Positions 39,210 through 39,509 of a stretch of DNA of 39,509 nucleotides are shown piece by piece. The position numbers and the translations under genes are program-made. Source of the stretch: Villigracilis sp900696595 (GTDB lineage: Bacteria > Chloroflexota > Anaerolineae > Anaerolineales > Villigracilaceae). Position 1 is the first letter of the stretch. Every line of letters begins with the position of its first letter. The notes beneath the pieces are model-generated. The model searched no databases and was not told the origin of the DNA. It was given only the letters and a program-made list of their open reading frames with translations. The stretch covers positions 1 to 39,509 of the forward strand of contig SZPH01000039.1 in the NCBI GenBank assembly GCA_030263615.1, read 5' to 3'.

Positions 39210-39291
39210 TCTCTACCGTACATGAAAGTGCTTGCGCCGAGGACGGCGCAAGGAGCAATTCGCGATTTTCCTCTTATTTGTACGGTAGAGA
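39210..39291. repeat. 82-bp element with perfect 13-bp inverted ends
   Basis: TCTCTACCGTACA (39210-39222) is the exact reverse complement of TGTACGGTAGAGA (39279-39291). Inside lies a second hairpin, CTTGCGCC/GGCGCAAG. It has no coding potential and looks like another MITE-like element. The 39053-39509 region holds no gene. Confidence 0.7.
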
Positions 39292-39297
39292 ATCTCT

Positions 39298-39377
39298 GAT
39301 TACCTTACACTCTTAAAATCGGGACGCGGACGAACGCGGAAAATGTGGATTTAAGGCATTTTTTCAGGCGATTTATT
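39298..39377 (+). repeat. MITE-like repeat, family A, truncated copy
   Basis: Starts GATTACCTTACACTCTTAAAATC and follows the 138-bp copies for about 80 bp before diverging. The right half is missing. It begins 6 bp after the 13-bp inverted-repeat element. Confidence 0.75.
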
Positions 39378-39437
39378 AACTCACCTTACGCAAGACGGCA
39401 TTTGGTTAGGAAATGCGCTTGCCGATGAGTCTGTGAC

Positions 39438-39509
39438 CGTCCACGAATGTTCACGAATAAACGAATAGGCGCGCCAGCATTCGCGAATTCGTGACTTTAT
39501 TCGTGGACG
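39438..39509 (+). repeat. Dispersed 72-bp inverted-repeat element, right-edge copy
   Basis: Bounded by CGTCCACGAA and TTCGTGGACG, with CACGAAT/ATTCGTG motifs repeated inside. Bases 39446-39509 equal bases 1-64 except for one position. Confidence 0.8.

Noticed and set aside
1..39509. Complete circular replicon closed by the terminal repeat
   Set aside because: The terminal match is short and has a mismatch, and the gene content is core chromosomal.

Overview
This 39.5-kb window is chromosomal DNA from a moderately GC-rich bacterium, most likely an uncultured member of the Chloroflexota, class Anaerolineae. The lineage is inferred, not proven. Supporting signs are single-copy core genes (der, mutS, tgt, recJ, coaE, rnpB), a threonine/proline-rich exported beta-propeller protein, promoters with a good -10 box but no visible -35 box, and many small palindromic or heptameric repeats between and inside genes. 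No phage, plasmid, transposase or tRNA gene was seen.

Layout. At 0.3-3.9 kb (minus strand) lies a compact operon: a small unknown protein, tgt, uppP and an M20 metallopeptidase. At 4.0-5.7 kb is recJ, transcribed divergently. At 5.7-8.0 kb (minus) are a rhodanese, a TolB-like exported propeller, a HypA-like zinc ribbon and the class A RNase P RNA. At 8.4-16.1 kb (plus) are coaE fused to a GNAT-like tail, cdaA-ybbR (c-di-AMP synthesis and its regulator), der, a DUF3054 membrane protein, a small unknown protein, an ECF sigma factor with its anti-sigma factor, and a Nudix hydrolase. At 16.2-22.9 kb (minus) are a FAD/Fe-S oxidoreductase of the GlcD-GlcF fusion type, a GT-C type membrane glycosyltransferase, a UroD-superfamily protein and gpmA. 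mutS follows at 23.1-25.6 kb (plus).

From 39.0 down to 25.65 kb (minus) runs one tightly coupled eleven-gene glycan operon: rfbF, rfbG, rfbH, a short-chain sugar reductase/epimerase, a three-domain sugar C-methyltransferase-like protein, an FkbM methyltransferase, a thiamine-diphosphate enzyme of the acetolactate synthase family, a NeuB-family synthase, a polyprenyl-phosphate glycosyltransferase, a flippase-like membrane protein and a large polytopic membrane protein. The first genes should make a CDP-4-keto-3,6-dideoxyhexose. The thiamine enzyme resembles the logic of YerE in yersiniose synthesis, so the operon is a candidate route to a branched-chain 3,6-dideoxy sugar that is then attached to a lipid-linked or surface glycan.

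The second notable feature is the repeat load. Arrays with a 7-nt period sit in frame inside recJ, mutS and, three times, inside the FAD/Fe-S oxidoreductase gene, and another runs into the gpmA stop codon. At least four families of short MITE-like elements occupy the intergenic spaces, and a 72-bp inverted-repeat element occurs in direct orientation at both window ends.
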